Source: Zantedeschia hybrid cultivar (lineage: Eukaryota > Streptophyta > Magnoliopsida > Alismatales > Araceae). From it: a DNA stretch of 64,000 nt. The DNA lies in contig JARZZO010000002.1 of the NCBI GenBank assembly GCA_030544215.1, forward strand, positions 77,383,150 through 77,447,149, written 5' to 3'. Position 1 is the stretch's first letter, and every line of letters begins with the position of its first letter. Of this stretch, positions 33,845-46,079 are shown one piece after another. The notes beneath the pieces were generated by a model. It was not told where the DNA came from and searched no databases. It saw only the letters and a program-made list of their open reading frames with translations. The translations under genes and the position numbers were made by a program.

Positions 33845-35144
33845 TGTAGACACGCTAATTTTGACATCATTTTGAGTAAATTTCATATCATATAATAATG
33901 TCTCAAAATGGTCTGATATCTAATCATTAGTTAATTTTGATTAATCTTTTTGAATTAATTATCTAAATGACATCGGTCAGACAGACATAATTTAAGTTTA
34001 TTAAAGAAATTCATTTTAACTCAGATTTTTAATCAAATATAAAAAATTCTAAAAGACGTCGACTTGTGAAGACGCTATTTAGAATTTATTCTTATTTTGA
34101 TTATTAATCTGATTTTTAATTAATTTATTAATAAACTAAAAGACGTCTACCATGCATGACACCATTTAAGTTTTCTAAGCTGATTCTATCTCTTTTTCCG
34201 GATGTTTATCCTTATCTTAATTAAGTTAAAAGACGTCTCCCATGGGCGACGCGTTTTAGATAATTACAGATAATGATGAATTAATCTGTGTTTATCTATT
34301 TGTTAGTTGGATAAACTTCAAATTCTTTCATGTTAATCCATTAATAACCGCGGATGTAAAGCCTATAAATACATAACCCCTTGGTCATTAAAAAGTTAGT
34401 GATAATTCTTGAGAGTGATGATAGCGATAATTGAATAAAAATTGAGCAAAGTATCTTGGCGACGACGTCCAAACGCTGAAGGATCGAAGCGCTGCTACTT
34501 CCAGGAGTCTGCATCCTTTCTTTATCGCCTCTTCGTCTTTTCAAGATTCATTCAAGACCAAGGCTTTTCAGGAGCCATCCAACTTAGTTCTTAATTAATT
34601 TTTACATCTTTCTCATACTTTCATCACATTGGCATCACAATTTCATCACATCACTCCATACAACACACACTCACTAGTATTATTTTCCAATCCATGTTTT
34701 AAGGGGTTTCAAAGACCACAAACAAGTGAGTTCATTTGTTTAGTTGCATGATTAGAATTATTACTGGAATGTATACTACATCTATTTGAGTTCTTATTGT
34801 TTCTCTCTCTTTCTTTTCATTTTTTTGCAAGGTACAAAAGGAGATCAAGAGGAGAGAATCAACAACAAGGAAAATGAATCTTGATGATCCTCAAAGTCCG
34901 ATAAGCAGTCAAAACAAGAACAAAGTCAGAAGGGTTCTCTTTCTTCAGCCGGTTGAAGGAGGGGAATCAATGACTCTAACATCTCCCAATTCCAAAACAG
35001 GTCGGCGATCAATTTTTTCTTTTGAAACTTTTTAGTTAAAAGTTTCTGGCGATCACATTCACTTAGTTTCTTTTTAATAGGTTTATTTGTTACATAAACA
35101 ACATAATTTTCATGATAATCACACACCCAATTTGAGCACTCACA
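33845..35144 (+). mobile_element. Solo LTR nested in the copia pol gene
   Basis: A 1300-base segment starting TGTAGACACGCTAATTTTG and ending GAGCACTCACA. It is flanked by a perfect 5-bp target duplication, CAAGG, at 33840-33844 and 35145-35149. It has no coding sequence. A TATA-type promoter (GCCTATAAATACATAACC, about 34363-34380) indicates plus orientation. Three spaced copies of AAAAGACGTC (about 34053, 34137, 34228) stand in its first half. The TGTAGACAC start suggests a Ty3-gypsy source, but this is an inference. Confidence 0.85.
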
Positions 35145-35149
35145 CAAGG

Positions 35150-35755
35150 AACCTTGCCTTATCTGTTTCTATAATAATGGGAACATGGGATGGACAATAG
35201 AATCTATATCCTTTTGATCTCGCTGGATAACCGATGAAGAATCATCTAGTTGTTATGAGATCAAAAGCCTTTTCCTGTGGATTGTATGGTCTAGCCTCAG
35301 CTGCACAGTCCCACGTGCGCATATAGCTCACAGAAGGTTTCCTACCACACCATAACTCATAGGGAGTCTTAGGCGCAGCCTTCGTAGGAACCTTATTCAC
35401 AATGTGAGCAGCTGTCTTAACGGCCTCGCCCCACAAGGATAAAGGAATTGTAGAATGACTCAACATTGCCCTGACCATTTCTTTAAGCATTCGATTCCTT
35501 CTTTCTACAACTCCATTCTGATATGGGCTGCTAGGAGTAGTGTACTGAGATACAATACCCTCTTCTTTAAGGAATCTAGCTAATGGACCAGGTCTTTGTC
35601 CCATCTCAGTATACCTACCATAGTACTCGCCACCTCTATCAGACCTGACTATCTTGATTACTTTTCCTGATTATTTCTCTACTTCCTTCTTGAAATCCTT
35701 AAATACATTGAAAACATCTGCATTTTCAAGAAGTAAATAGATACATGAATCTAGA
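35150..35755 (-). pseudogene. copia integrase remnant
   Basis: Minus-strand reading gives VRSDRGGEYYGRY, SSPYQNGVVERRNRML, SLWGEAVKTAAHIVNKVP and PYELWCGRKPS: the catalytic core and C-terminal part of copia integrase. Upstream, at about 35755, the sequence jumps straight into the GC-rich leader, so gag, protease and the integrase zinc domain have been deleted. Confidence 0.88.
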
Positions 35756-36021
35756 ATAGCCCTGCCAGCGCTAGGTGCTGTTGCGCGCAGGGCCCCGGCA
35801 AGGTGCGCGTGCGCGCAGAGCCCCGGCGAGGCACGCCGTGCCGGGCTCCCGAGGCCCGCAGGGGTAGAAATCCGGCCTATTTTCCGTCGAGGGGTTTTCC
35901 GATGAGCCGAATCCTTCACGGTGACGTAAGTCGCCGTCGGACACCCAAAAATAAAATAAAATATTTTATGTTCTGAAAATGGGAAGAACATCGTAAATCG
36001 GAGTCCCAAAATCGCCGACAC

Positions 36022-36037
36022 GGGCTCTGATACTACT
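36022..36037 (-). promoter_or_regulatory. Primer binding site of the nested copia element
   Basis: Minus strand AGTAGTATCAGAGCCC, next to the 5' LTR end, matches the initiator Met tRNA site with a small change. Confidence 0.8.
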
Positions 36038-36429
36038 TGTTAGGGATTTTAGGAATACCTGGAGCGGAAGTCATCCCTAACGAGGAGGAGGACGACGCCA
36101 GAATCGATCCCCACGAGCGGCGAGCCTCGGACAGGAACGCACGAACCTCGGACGAGGAGACAGTATAAACCCTAGCACCCTCTCCACTGGTTTCCTCTCT
36201 CTATGTCTCTTGATGCGTATGACCTAATGGGGAGTCACAGACTTCTTTTATAGAGAGGAGGGATCAGTCTCGTTCAAACTATTAATAGATCCTACCCATT
36301 ACAGGATCCTAATAGGCACTTAATGGGTTAAGCCCAATAGCATTATTCTATTAATTGGATGCCTTATAGTGTGTATGTGTGCAGCCCAATAAGCACAAGT
36401 GGACCACTAATTTAGGTAAAAACCCAATA
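36038..36429 (-). repeat. 5' LTR of the nested copia element
   Basis: Direct repeat of 31061-31446. Its outer end reads CCAATA on the plus strand where the other copy has CCAACA. Confidence 0.92.
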
Positions 36430-36909
36430 GGAAAAACTTCTATTGTGAGAACCCATCTTGGTCATCTCTTGCAACCAGGACATACTGCTCTGGTTATGAC
36501 TTGTATGGATCCAACAGTAATAATCCTGAGGTAGACAAGTACAGAGGTCTTGTCTTTCCTGAGGTAGTGCTGATTACGAGGAGCTACAAAGAAGAGTGCG
36601 CGAAGGCGCGGGGGAGGGACTCGTCCTTGGAAGCTCAAGAATATGAAGATGGAGGTGAATGACTCCTTGAAAGGTAAGAGTTGATGAAGAAAAGAAGAAT
36701 ACAGAGTATGAGGAGTTTTTGGGAGACTTAGAAGTGGATCCAGAGTTGAGATTTAATATATCATTTTATCACAATAAGGAACGTGCACCATCGGAGATGG
36801 CATCAACAGATGGGGAGGGTGATGAGCCTGTTGAATTGGAAGATTTGCTTGCTGAACTTCAACTGAAAGATGAGGAAGAAGGTGACAACAGTGATATGTC
36901 AGAGTCACT
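36430..36909 (+). pseudogene. NMD3: NMD3 pseudogene, 3' part
   Basis: Continues the NMD3 copy: SIVRTHLGHLLQPG, then in another frame GYDLYGSNSNNPEVDKY and RGLVFPEVVLITRSY, then WKLKNMKMEVNDSLKGK, then DEEKKNTEYEEFLGDLEVDP and RFNISFYHNKERAPSEMAS with the acidic C-terminus ending near DNSDMSE. At least three frame shifts lie between these pieces. The expected stop after SDMSE is absent. Confidence 0.9.
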
Positions 36910-38426
36910 TTCAGCTTCTTATTTTTCACTCACAGTTCTTGTTATATCTTTGGCTTATTTCCTTGGCTGCGGGGCTATATCTTGGTGGTTTCTTCCATTT
37001 CCCCCTTTTATTTCTTTCTTATTTGTGCTTCGGTTACATAAACCATGTACTGGAGTGAAGATTCCTATCTTTCACCGTCTGGAAGGGTACTTCTCATTGT
37101 CATCAAATGGATACCTAAGATGAATATTCTGCATGAACGATGTTAAACAATTGTTTTGAGCTGGAGAACAAATAAGCTGGGCATTCATTAAAGGGATTAA
37201 GTTTAAATACCTTGCAATTGAGAAAGGTTTGAAGGTGCTTAAGCAGATGAATGCAAGTTATTTGGTTGGTCTATTTTGTGGCAAAGCAATTCCATGACCT
37301 AAGATTGGACAGTTTGCACCGGGCAGGTTTTTGGATATCAGTGTTTAGATAAGAACAATCATAACAGGACTTATCCCAACCATGTGAGAAAATGAAACTA
37401 GTATTTCCGTATTGTTTGTTAATATTGCCATTTGTGTAATATGGGAATTAAAGTGGTTCTCACTTTTTCCGGTGAGGTTGAGTGCTTGCAAGGAAAATGA
37501 ATGGGGATAATATGCAGATGGAAACATTTTGTGCAAAATGTATGGGAAAATTCTTGGCCTTAGCTTTTTCTTGAGGCACAGTATGAAGAAGAATTCTTCA
37601 AGATGAGTTTTCTAATAAAAATCTGGTTTCATTGTGTCCTTAAAGCCACAGGATAGATTTTGTTTGTTTCTTGCAGATAAAGGATGCCCAGTTCTAGCTA
37701 ACTTACATATGGTTGAGGAAGAATTGCAGGGAGAGCTTTAGAGGGAACATGGTGTTTGTGCCAGTACCTATTCGTAGAAGGAACATAATATATTAACGTT
37801 GAAGATCAAACCACACGCACACGCACACGCGCACACACAGAGAGATGTTTATCTAATTACTTTGTGAGAAGAAAGGTAGGTGTTGGAAGTCACATTAATA
37901 GCGTTTAAATTGTTTTTTGGCTTTTTCAAGTTAAAACTTCTTAAACTAGAGAAAATGTGAGATTGTTAGGAGAGGTTTTGCCTTTATAGTAACCTAAAAT
38001 TAATTATAATCACTTTTATCTACTATTTTCTATATTATAAGAAAAGTCAAAAATAACATCTAATTAAAAACTATGCCAAACACGTCCTTAATGACTCAGT
38101 CTAAGGGACTGTTTGACAGTGCTACTTACCAACGGTTACATGTGAGCTTTTCCTCTGAAGCATTAATCTACCAGGTTGAGTTATGACAGTTCAGACGACT
38201 TTTTTCTTTTCCTTTGAATTTTGAGTGCCTCAAACACAACCCAGATTTGTCCTCAAAGTTGATTTTTTAAGAAGAGAAATATTTGCTGCAACATTCCTAG
38301 ATGGTGCAGCTGTAACTGTCATTTGATCCATCAGATGGCATGTTGTACTGCTCCTTGGCAGATGTAATCATCTTTCAAAATAGTGTGCTATATGATGAGC
38401 CAATCAAATAGCGACTACACGGCAAT

Positions 38427-38840
38427 GAGTAATGCTTGATGTAATGCCTCCGGTGCCATACTTCGGGGGCATTGCAACAAGTAAAAAAAAAATTGATCTT
38501 TTTTCAAGTCTGGCCCAATGTGTTGCTACCGTCTGAACGGTGCAATGGCCGATCAAATGATCTAAACAATTTTGAAAAATAAAAAAACTATTTTTTGGCT
38601 CCACCCCATTAAGGCATTTTTTAGGTTTGATTTTTTATTTTTCAGTTTTTTTTTAATTGTCCGATCGGGCATTAGCGCTTTACGGATAGGTAGGACACAC
38701 GGAGTGGATCTAAAACGTTGTACGGATAGGTAGGACACACGGAGTGGATCTAAAACAAATTCAAAAAAGATTTTTTTTTTTTTTTAACTTATTACAATGC
38801 TCTCCATTACAGCATAGAAGCATTGCAGCAAGCATTACTT
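38427..38840. mobile_element. AGTAATACTTG family, copy C
   Basis: Left end GAGTAATGCTTGATGTAATG, right end ATTGCAGCAAGCATTACTT. Interior has GCCGATCAAATGATCTAAAC followed by an A-rich stretch. It includes a 39-bp tandem repeat (ACGGATAGGTAGGACACACG twice, 38680-38757). Confidence 0.6.
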
Positions 38841-39108
38841 ATGCTGCAATATCAGGAAGGTGTTGCTGCACGGTGCTCCCCCCATAAGAATCTTTCAACT
38901 TCAAACGTGAGAGAGGCTGAATATGAAGAACCTAATAATGGGCAGCTAAACTAGTTCTAATTATGTATCTCAGGGGAAATGTCTGCTGTACACAGTCGCA
39001 TTGTAGTGGCATTGCAATGTGTTGTGCACTACATTGAATCATACTTTGTGCATTTTGAGCGATCAGATCGTGTAGGGAGAAGTGAAGGATGACGTGATCC
39101 TTTTTTTT

Positions 39109-39450
39109 AGTAATACTTGTCGTTATCCTGCATGGGGTGCGGCCTAATTTTTTTATTTTTTTTTATTTTTTTAGTGGCTCCCATCGTGTTCTACATGCTC
39201 ATATAATATGATCTCTGATCGGACGACTGAAAAAAATCTAAAAAAATAAAAAATCGAGTTTTTGATTTTTCAAATTTTTTTTGGACTGTTCAATGGGGGA
39301 CCGGTCCGTACAAAAGGTGTGGGCCATGATGGGGCCAACCTAAAAAAACTTTTAAAAAAAATGTTGCCGCTGTAGCCATCTGATCTAAGAGATCGGACAG
39401 CTGCCCGCTCGTGGTGCGGGTGCATCCACACCGCACGTGGTGCAGCAAGT
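39109..39450. mobile_element. AGTAATACTTG family, copy D
   Basis: Left end AGTAATACTTGTCGTTATCC; interior GATCGGACGACTGAAAAAAA plus an A-rich stretch and poly-T; right end GTGGTGCAGCAAGT, where the final ATTACT is lost. Confidence 0.5.
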
Positions 39451-41346
39451 CGGACACCTTCTTTTTAGTTGTTTAGATGACAGATTTATGATAGAACGAA
39501 TAAGCCCTTAAGATTGCCTTCTTCCCTTGAGATTTTACTTAAAAAATTTAAAAACACACCCCCTATTGCAGCAACCGTAGTGGGCGCTTGGTGACCTTGG
39601 CCCAACTAAAAGGCGGCAATTTAAAAGGCTGCTGCCCAGGCTCTTTGAAAAACAAATGCAGAATCAAAATTGTTCCTAAAGAAAATAAATGGAACCATAT
39701 CTTTTTTTTTTTTTGGAAGGAAGAACCATGTTGGGGTGGTCCCTCAACATAGCCATGTGATGCATGCATCCATTGGGATCGTGTCCTAGTCTATCAAAGA
39801 TCCAAAGGTACGGATACAATGTTGAGGTGGTCCCTTCACTAGTCTTTTTTCTTTTCTTTTTTCTATTTTTTTCAGCCGCCTGTCTGATCTCAGTGAAAAA
39901 GACTTGCTACATCATTTGGGGGGCACGCAGCATGCGATCAATTGACAAGTTGAACAGCATGCGGTCACTGCACCTCCCCGACAAATGATACAGGAAATAT
40001 TCTTAAATTCTATGGATCAAACGGAAGATTTGCGTCGGTGGTTGCACTGTTTCAAGAACCAGTGAAACAAGTATTTCTCTATTTAGGATCCGTTTGATTG
40101 TGTGCTAAGTGTGATCAGCTGGAAGAGATCTTTCAAGGAAAGGCTTTTACGGAAAAAAAACAGACTTCTTTGTAAGATCATTACATTTGTTTGTTTTTCT
40201 TGAAAAATTGTATCAAATTTGACTTTTATGGACATAAGTATACATAAACATAAATTAAATAAAGTAAGTGTCATGATTCTCCATCAAATATTTGCTGATA
40301 CCAAGATTCCCAATTACATTTGGGATAAAAGAACAGTGTTCCATCACATGGAAGGTGCAGGCTTTGATTTTGTGGGAGGGCATGGAGGCAATACTTACAG
40401 TTGACTAGAGCTTTACAGATGAGCAAATAGCCTTCATGATTGGAATTTTCTAAACACCCCTGCAGGTAGCACCAACTACGCCTAACCAAACATACTCAGC
40501 AGCTTGCTTCCAATAGGAAGCACTTTTACAGCTAATTTTAGTTTGTTACAAAAGTCATCTTTTGCAGCTAATTTTAATTGAGGGAGAGAAGTTATATCTA
40601 ATTTCTGTGTTTCAGTAGAGAGAGAAATATTACACTTAAGGGTAGACAGTAGACACTAGGAACATGACCTCTTCCACATCTACATAAAGCCATTAAAATA
40701 TGGAGCAACGCCATTTGTCAAACATTGTAACGCGGAAACTAAGGTTACGAAGCAACTTAATCAATCAAACCGTGTTCCTTCGTAAGTAGGTAAAGGGGAT
40801 TCTTATGGTGATAACAATAACATATTTTTTAGTCAAGACATCAAGACACAGGGACATGAGTGTGCACATATATCCCAAACGTTTGCTCAATTTTTTTGCC
40901 TTGAACAGTACAACTTATGATGGGATAACAAAAGGGAAGGAAAAAAAAGAGAAACGAACAGCTGGGTACATTACATATTTAAGTGTGTAAAACTACATCA
41001 CCAGCTATTTTAACGTTTAACATATATACGTATCTTACTTGTAAATAGCAACGAAAGGCCTACGTTGCTACCACACTCCCTATCCATGTGGTTAAGCATT
41101 GGAGGTCACACCAACATCAGCATCATTAGAGAACCTGTAGGCTGTTATTTCTTGTCCTCCTTCATATGTCGGGATGTGTAGATGAAGCTTCGATGGAGAG
41201 CGAGAGTTCCTGATGGCAATCTCCGAGGAATTTGCTGAACTTGGTCACTACGTTTGCTGAGCAAAGAGTCGCAGATGTTTTGGTGTGGACTTTGAAGCAA
41301 CAACTGCACGGAGACAAACTGGAGGGTAGTCCAGCTGCGTGTGATT

Positions 41347-44300
41347 TCAGAGGATCCTCAGCTCGGTGTCAGCATGACCTGTGGCCACCCTGTACTTGGA
41401 GAAGAGGGCCTCCAGAGAAGAAAGGAACCGGGCATGTAGGTCTGCTACCTGTCCAAGGATCAAAGCAAGAAATGCAACATCAAACACTTGAGCATTTGGG
41501 ATTTTTACTTCCTATTGTGGAGATGCATTAAGTGCACAGATTCTAGGATAAATGTGCAATCTTCGTGCAGCCAGTTGTGTCATGGCCAGTGTTGGCTATT
41601 GTGGAGATGTATTAAGTGCACAGATTCTAGGGTAAATGTGCAATCTTCGTGCAGCCAGTTGTGTCATGGCCAGTGTTGGGCAGACAGTATGGGCAACCTT
41701 GAAAGAACAAGAAATGGATCCTGTTGTATATACTCGGTTGTGGCTCAATATGACCGTTTGCGTTTGGGTCGACCAACTCAACACAAAAAGTCTGTGCAGA
41801 CAACCTCGGCCACCCTAAGTGAAGGAGGAGATCCCATTTTGAAAGCCTTATGTGACTTGATCCTTGTGCACATCGGAGATCAGAAATGTTGAAACCAAGA
41901 ATGGCAAACAATCACCATGGAAATACAAGTTCTCATCAGCCTTCCAGACCATAAATGATTTAATTATGTGAACTTCGAATCAGAAAATGAGTACTAATTT
42001 TTGCTGTCCTTCAATCTGAAGGTATGAAACACATGGATTATGTAATGTAACCACTTGGAAACTGAAGCTGGTTCTATCATTGAGAGCTTCCCATGTGAAG
42101 CACTTTCACATAGTTGAGTACTCACCTCTTCGGCAGATGGGTTTGGATTCTTCTTGACCTCGATCGGCTTTCCAACTACGACGTGTATCGGACTACGGTA
42201 GGGCACGGGTGAACTGAACCAGAATACAAATTCAAAAAGTTAGTTCTACTGAAAATTTATCACCAAAGGACAAAAAAGAAGAGCCCCTATTTGAAGAGAG
42301 AAGGAAGCAGAAGTAATTGCAACCGAAGGAAAATATTAGAAAGTAATTCCTAAACCACAAAGCTATTTGCATTTGCTCATGGGAGCACAATTTTTTTCAG
42401 GGTGTCATTATTGTGTCATAAAGAACTCTGAAGATAGATCCTGACAAAGAGCTCTACAGCTAGATACAATCTGTATATAAGAAATCAATCATCAAACGTT
42501 CCTTTGCTTTAAAAAATGGTGAATAAGAGAATGACTTTCTCAACTTTTTAAGTAATCTATTATTGGAAATATACAAGCTTTCTTGAAACTTCTCCACAAG
42601 TCATACTCACCCGAAGACTCCCCAAAAGAACAATGGAGCAAAGCGTATTGCTCTGGAAATACGAATATAAAGTTTGCCTTCTGGCTTCCACCAATTAAAG
42701 GCATTATTCTGCAAAGAGTCATCAATTTATCAATATGAAAATACAGAAAGATGTCTGATGAATAAGACAACAGACTGCTTCCATATTTGATGGCTTAAAC
42801 TTTTCTCACCTGACCAAAGCAAAAAACAGGGACCAACGGGCTTCCAGTTTCAATTGCAACACGTACAAATCCATGTCTTTTTTTAAGATAAGCAATCTGT
42901 GAGTAACATAATATTTGGCTATTAAGGGACACAACATTGCACAAACCAGGAGAAAAGAGAAAGGCGTAAGAATTCCTTGAAACATCACTGGATGTAATAA
43001 ATACGTGATACTCTTTGGCTTACCTCATAATCTCGGTTCATATAAATGATCTCCTGAACGCCACCTGGAATGATAATACAGCTATAACCAGCTTTCAAAT
43101 AGCTAACAAAATTCCTCTTTGTGGCAGCGATCAGACCCATCCATGTTGTCACTTGCCTCATAAATGGTGTGCAAAATAGCTGAAAGAAGTTCAAAGTTAC
43201 AAGGGTTCGAGTTGCTGTTGACTGACGAACTTGCTAGTTTTAAAGGGAAACATGTTGTATTCATTGTGAAGGAACTAGATGATGCAAGCCATGTAAAATA
43301 CTTACTGCAGTACTAGCAAGAACCTTGGTTTTAGAAAGAGGCATAAGTCCTGTAATGTCCAAGAGGGAGACAGCACCAATTGGAAATATTGAGTGTGGCT
43401 CAGCTGCAAGGACTGCATCAGCAAAAGTTTAAATAGTTATTTCTTTGCTATGGGGAAATAATTCTCAACTCAAGGCTCAAGCTCATTAAATGTTGTTTGT
43501 TAGGAACCTATGAGAGTCTTTTCAATTAACAAAGAGGCTTTCTCTTCCCATACCCCCAATTTAAATTTTATGCCATGATTGGATCCGTATTACAATTTAC
43601 ATTAACCAACCAATGTAATAGAGACTTTTTTCACTAAGAGATCCAATATATGGTTAATAGTCCTAACTCTTCAATGCACGTGGTGCAATAAAAATCAAGC
43701 TACTGTTAATTATCAGAACGTTTCAACATTTCTTCGTTCATCAGAGAATGGCCCTTAGACCTTTTCTTCCAAAAAATGAACAAATCATTGGCCACCAATT
43801 CCAACTCATCTCATGTCTCTCTAAACTTTGACAAGGTGTCTGGCATTGAAGGATTAACCAAATATATAAACTACATTAGGACATCGGACAACAGTTTTTT
43901 TTACTATTTCAATCACTCTAGTTTCCCCAAAACACAACTAAAAATCATCTTAGGGATAGTGCTCTTCTTTGTTGAAAATGTAATCCAAATGATGAACATG
44001 CATACAAGTTGCAAGGGCAACCTCCTTGTTTCCAGAGTCATTTGACCATTGCTCAATTTTGATTCCACATATTATATTTGTTCATGCTGACAAAAGAACA
44101 TAACAGAATGGTAGATATCTTAAGACCATCAGGATTCTGAAACTTTGAAAAAAAATCATCTGATGTTAAGAACTACTCATATCCAGCCCTAAATGTTTAT
44201 TATTCCACTTTAGAATGTGTAATGTTACAGCACTGTGAAATGGAGGGCAACAAGAAACGAGCCCAAAACGCATCAAAACCGGCAAAGAAACAAAATTAAC

Positions 44301-45191
44301 ATGAAACACAGAGAAAAGGGTTCAAATCAAATACATATCAGTAGCAAGACAAAATCTTTACCATATGCTTTGCCATCATCAAACGCCTTCGCATCCTCGA
44401 TATGGACGCTCACATGAAAGTAACCAGGTGAGTATTTTCCGATAAATCTGAAAGTTAGTGAAAGAGAGCAAACCAAATCAGCAATGGGAGACATCTAAAT
44501 TAAAACAACAAATAAGTTAATTTTTTTCTTCTGGTCTAATCAACTCATTTAATCCATGACCACTGTGCTGCCATCCATGACTGATGACCCCCTCACCCCT
44601 CGAATTAGAATCACAATTTGAAGCATTATATTATATTGCAATCAAGCCACTTATGGGACCCATCAAAACACCTCTAGAGCTTAACAAATTCACACACATC
44701 ACCAAAGAGAATAGAAAATTTTGGAAAAGCGAAAGGATGTAGAAGAAAACTACCATACCTTGCGACTGCCATCCCACACCTGCTGTTCTCGCTGACGGGT
44801 CCAAAGGTGAACACCACCAGCAACCCAATGATCCTGGACCCATAAAAAAAAATCGCAACTTGGATAAAACCCAGAGGAGAAAAATCTGAAGGACGAAGGA
44901 TCACATCCCCAAACCCAGCATGCAACCCCGGGAACCCTCGTGACAAGCAATTACGGAGCAATCCGAGAGCTTTTCTCACCAGAGGGCGGCGGTGGAGCGG
45001 CAGAGGAAGAGCGCGACGAGGCAGAGCAGGACGGTGAGGTAGATAGGGCCGACCCAGAGCATGGTGGCCGCCAGCGACCGCAGCGCGCAGCTCCCGTTCG
45101 CGCGGTTCACCACCACCGTTGCCGCGGGCGCCTCCCTCTCCTCCGCCGTCGCCATGCTATGGCTGCCGCCCTCCACTGTCCTCCTCACCAT
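41347..45191 (-). CDS. DGAT2: Diacylglycerol acyltransferase 2
   Basis: ER membrane enzyme for the last step of triacylglycerol synthesis (acyl-CoA plus diacylglycerol). Nine exons, all GT-AG: 44980-45191, 44759-44833, 44362-44447, 43306-43412, 43024-43179, 42810-42896, 42611-42708, 42126-42213, 41347-41448. They total 1011 bases and 336 residues, normal for plants. Two hydrophobic helices lie at about 44-63 and 67-83. The plant active-site block EPHS is at 129-132. PGGVQE, RHGFVRVAIETG with LVPVFCFGQ (about 219-241), NWWKPEGK, HVVVGKPIEV and the C-terminal ELRIL are present. The YFP block usual before EPHS reads YFH here. I chose the first ATG; a second at residue 13 (MATAEERE) is also possible. 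Exon 1 is GC-rich. No lesion seen. Confidence 0.95.
41512..41679. repeat. 84-bp tandem duplication in DGAT2 intron 8
   Basis: 41512-41595 and 41596-41679 both run from CTATTGTGGAGATG to GGCCAGTGTTGG with only a few differences. It is intronic and does not touch splice sites. Confidence 0.9.
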
Positions 45192-45590
45192 TTAAGACAC
45201 AGCAGAGTATAGCGACAAAGGCACACAGAGAGAGGAAGGCATGCAGCGGGGCACAGACAGATGGGTGTAGAGAGAGAGAGCGAGAGCAGTGTAGAGAGAG
45301 AGAGAGAGAAGGGTAGAGAGAGAGAGATGAGAGAAGATGGACAGAAGCGCAGAGCCAAGAAGTACCATAGTCCGTTATGAAGACACTTGTTCTTCTCTTG
45401 GTGGGAGGCTGACACACGGGCAGATCCGCTGTGGAGTTGCTCCATGATATGTCCTAACCCTTCTTTCTGATGAGCCGACATGTTCTAATCCTTCTTAACT
45501 TAATTAACTCCCTTTTATATTTTCTCTAATGACCCCCTTTGCCTTCTTTGATACGGATCCCCAATTTGTTCACCCCTCATATAAATTACG
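45192..45590 (-). promoter_or_regulatory. DGAT2 leader and promoter region with CT tracts
   Basis: Several GA/CT microsatellite blocks (about 45270-45337, CT on the coding strand) lie 80-145 bases before the ATG. A TATA-like AATTTATATG (minus strand) is near 45580. The start of transcription is inferred. The arrangement resembles that of the BCM gene. Confidence 0.4.
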
Positions 45591-46079
45591 TACACGGTCT
45601 TAAGTGGTGGAACTCAATGGATATGGTTCATAGTTGGAGATGAGACCTTCCCACTTAAGTGAGATACTAATTGATAAATTGCTACAAAGTTAACATGTTT
45701 AGCTACACTTCTCCATGTCACTTTTCTTTTGTATTTTTATAGGGCATGTTGGTTGACGTTGAACAATATCAAGTCCATCAAGAAACTACGAGTAATCTGC
45801 ACATATCTGTTACAAAGCAGGAGAAAGATATTAGATTATCTGATGTTTAGAAGTGTTTAACATATTAATTCGGATTTGGGATTAACAGAATGAAACTTCT
45901 TTGACGTCACTGTCTGTGGAACTGCTGCCATCTTGCATCAGATGATCCAATCTCCGTGAGAAAAGGCCACGTCATTCGCAGGCAAGGCGTCATTTTGGGA
46001 GTCGCATAATAGGAGGCGGAGACATGAGCAAGGCTACCGAGTTAACCTAACGCTGGACGTCCCTGACGACCACCTCCCC

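Larger units (their letters stand above)
31061..36429 (-). mobile_element. Old, internally deleted copia element inside the NMD3 copy
   Basis: LTRs at 31061-31446 and 36038-36429 are direct repeats of about 390 bases with roughly 7 percent difference. The coding strand is minus, so the right copy is the 5' LTR. The flanks share GGAA (GGGAA at left, GGAAA at right), giving a 4-5 bp target duplication; removing the element restores continuous NMD3-like sequence. The gag, protease and N-terminal integrase parts have been lost. A solo LTR is nested at 33845-35144. It is clearly older than the copia at 20649. Confidence 0.93.
36910..41346. other. Intergenic DNA between NMD3 pseudogene and DGAT2
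   Basis: No gene is recognised. It holds a CA/CG dinucleotide-type run near 37812-37842, two copies of the AGTAATACTTG repeat family (38427-38840 and 39109-39450), a 39-bp tandem repeat at 38680-38757, and T-rich runs. The last part next to 41346 should contain the DGAT2 3' untranslated region. Confidence 0.55.
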
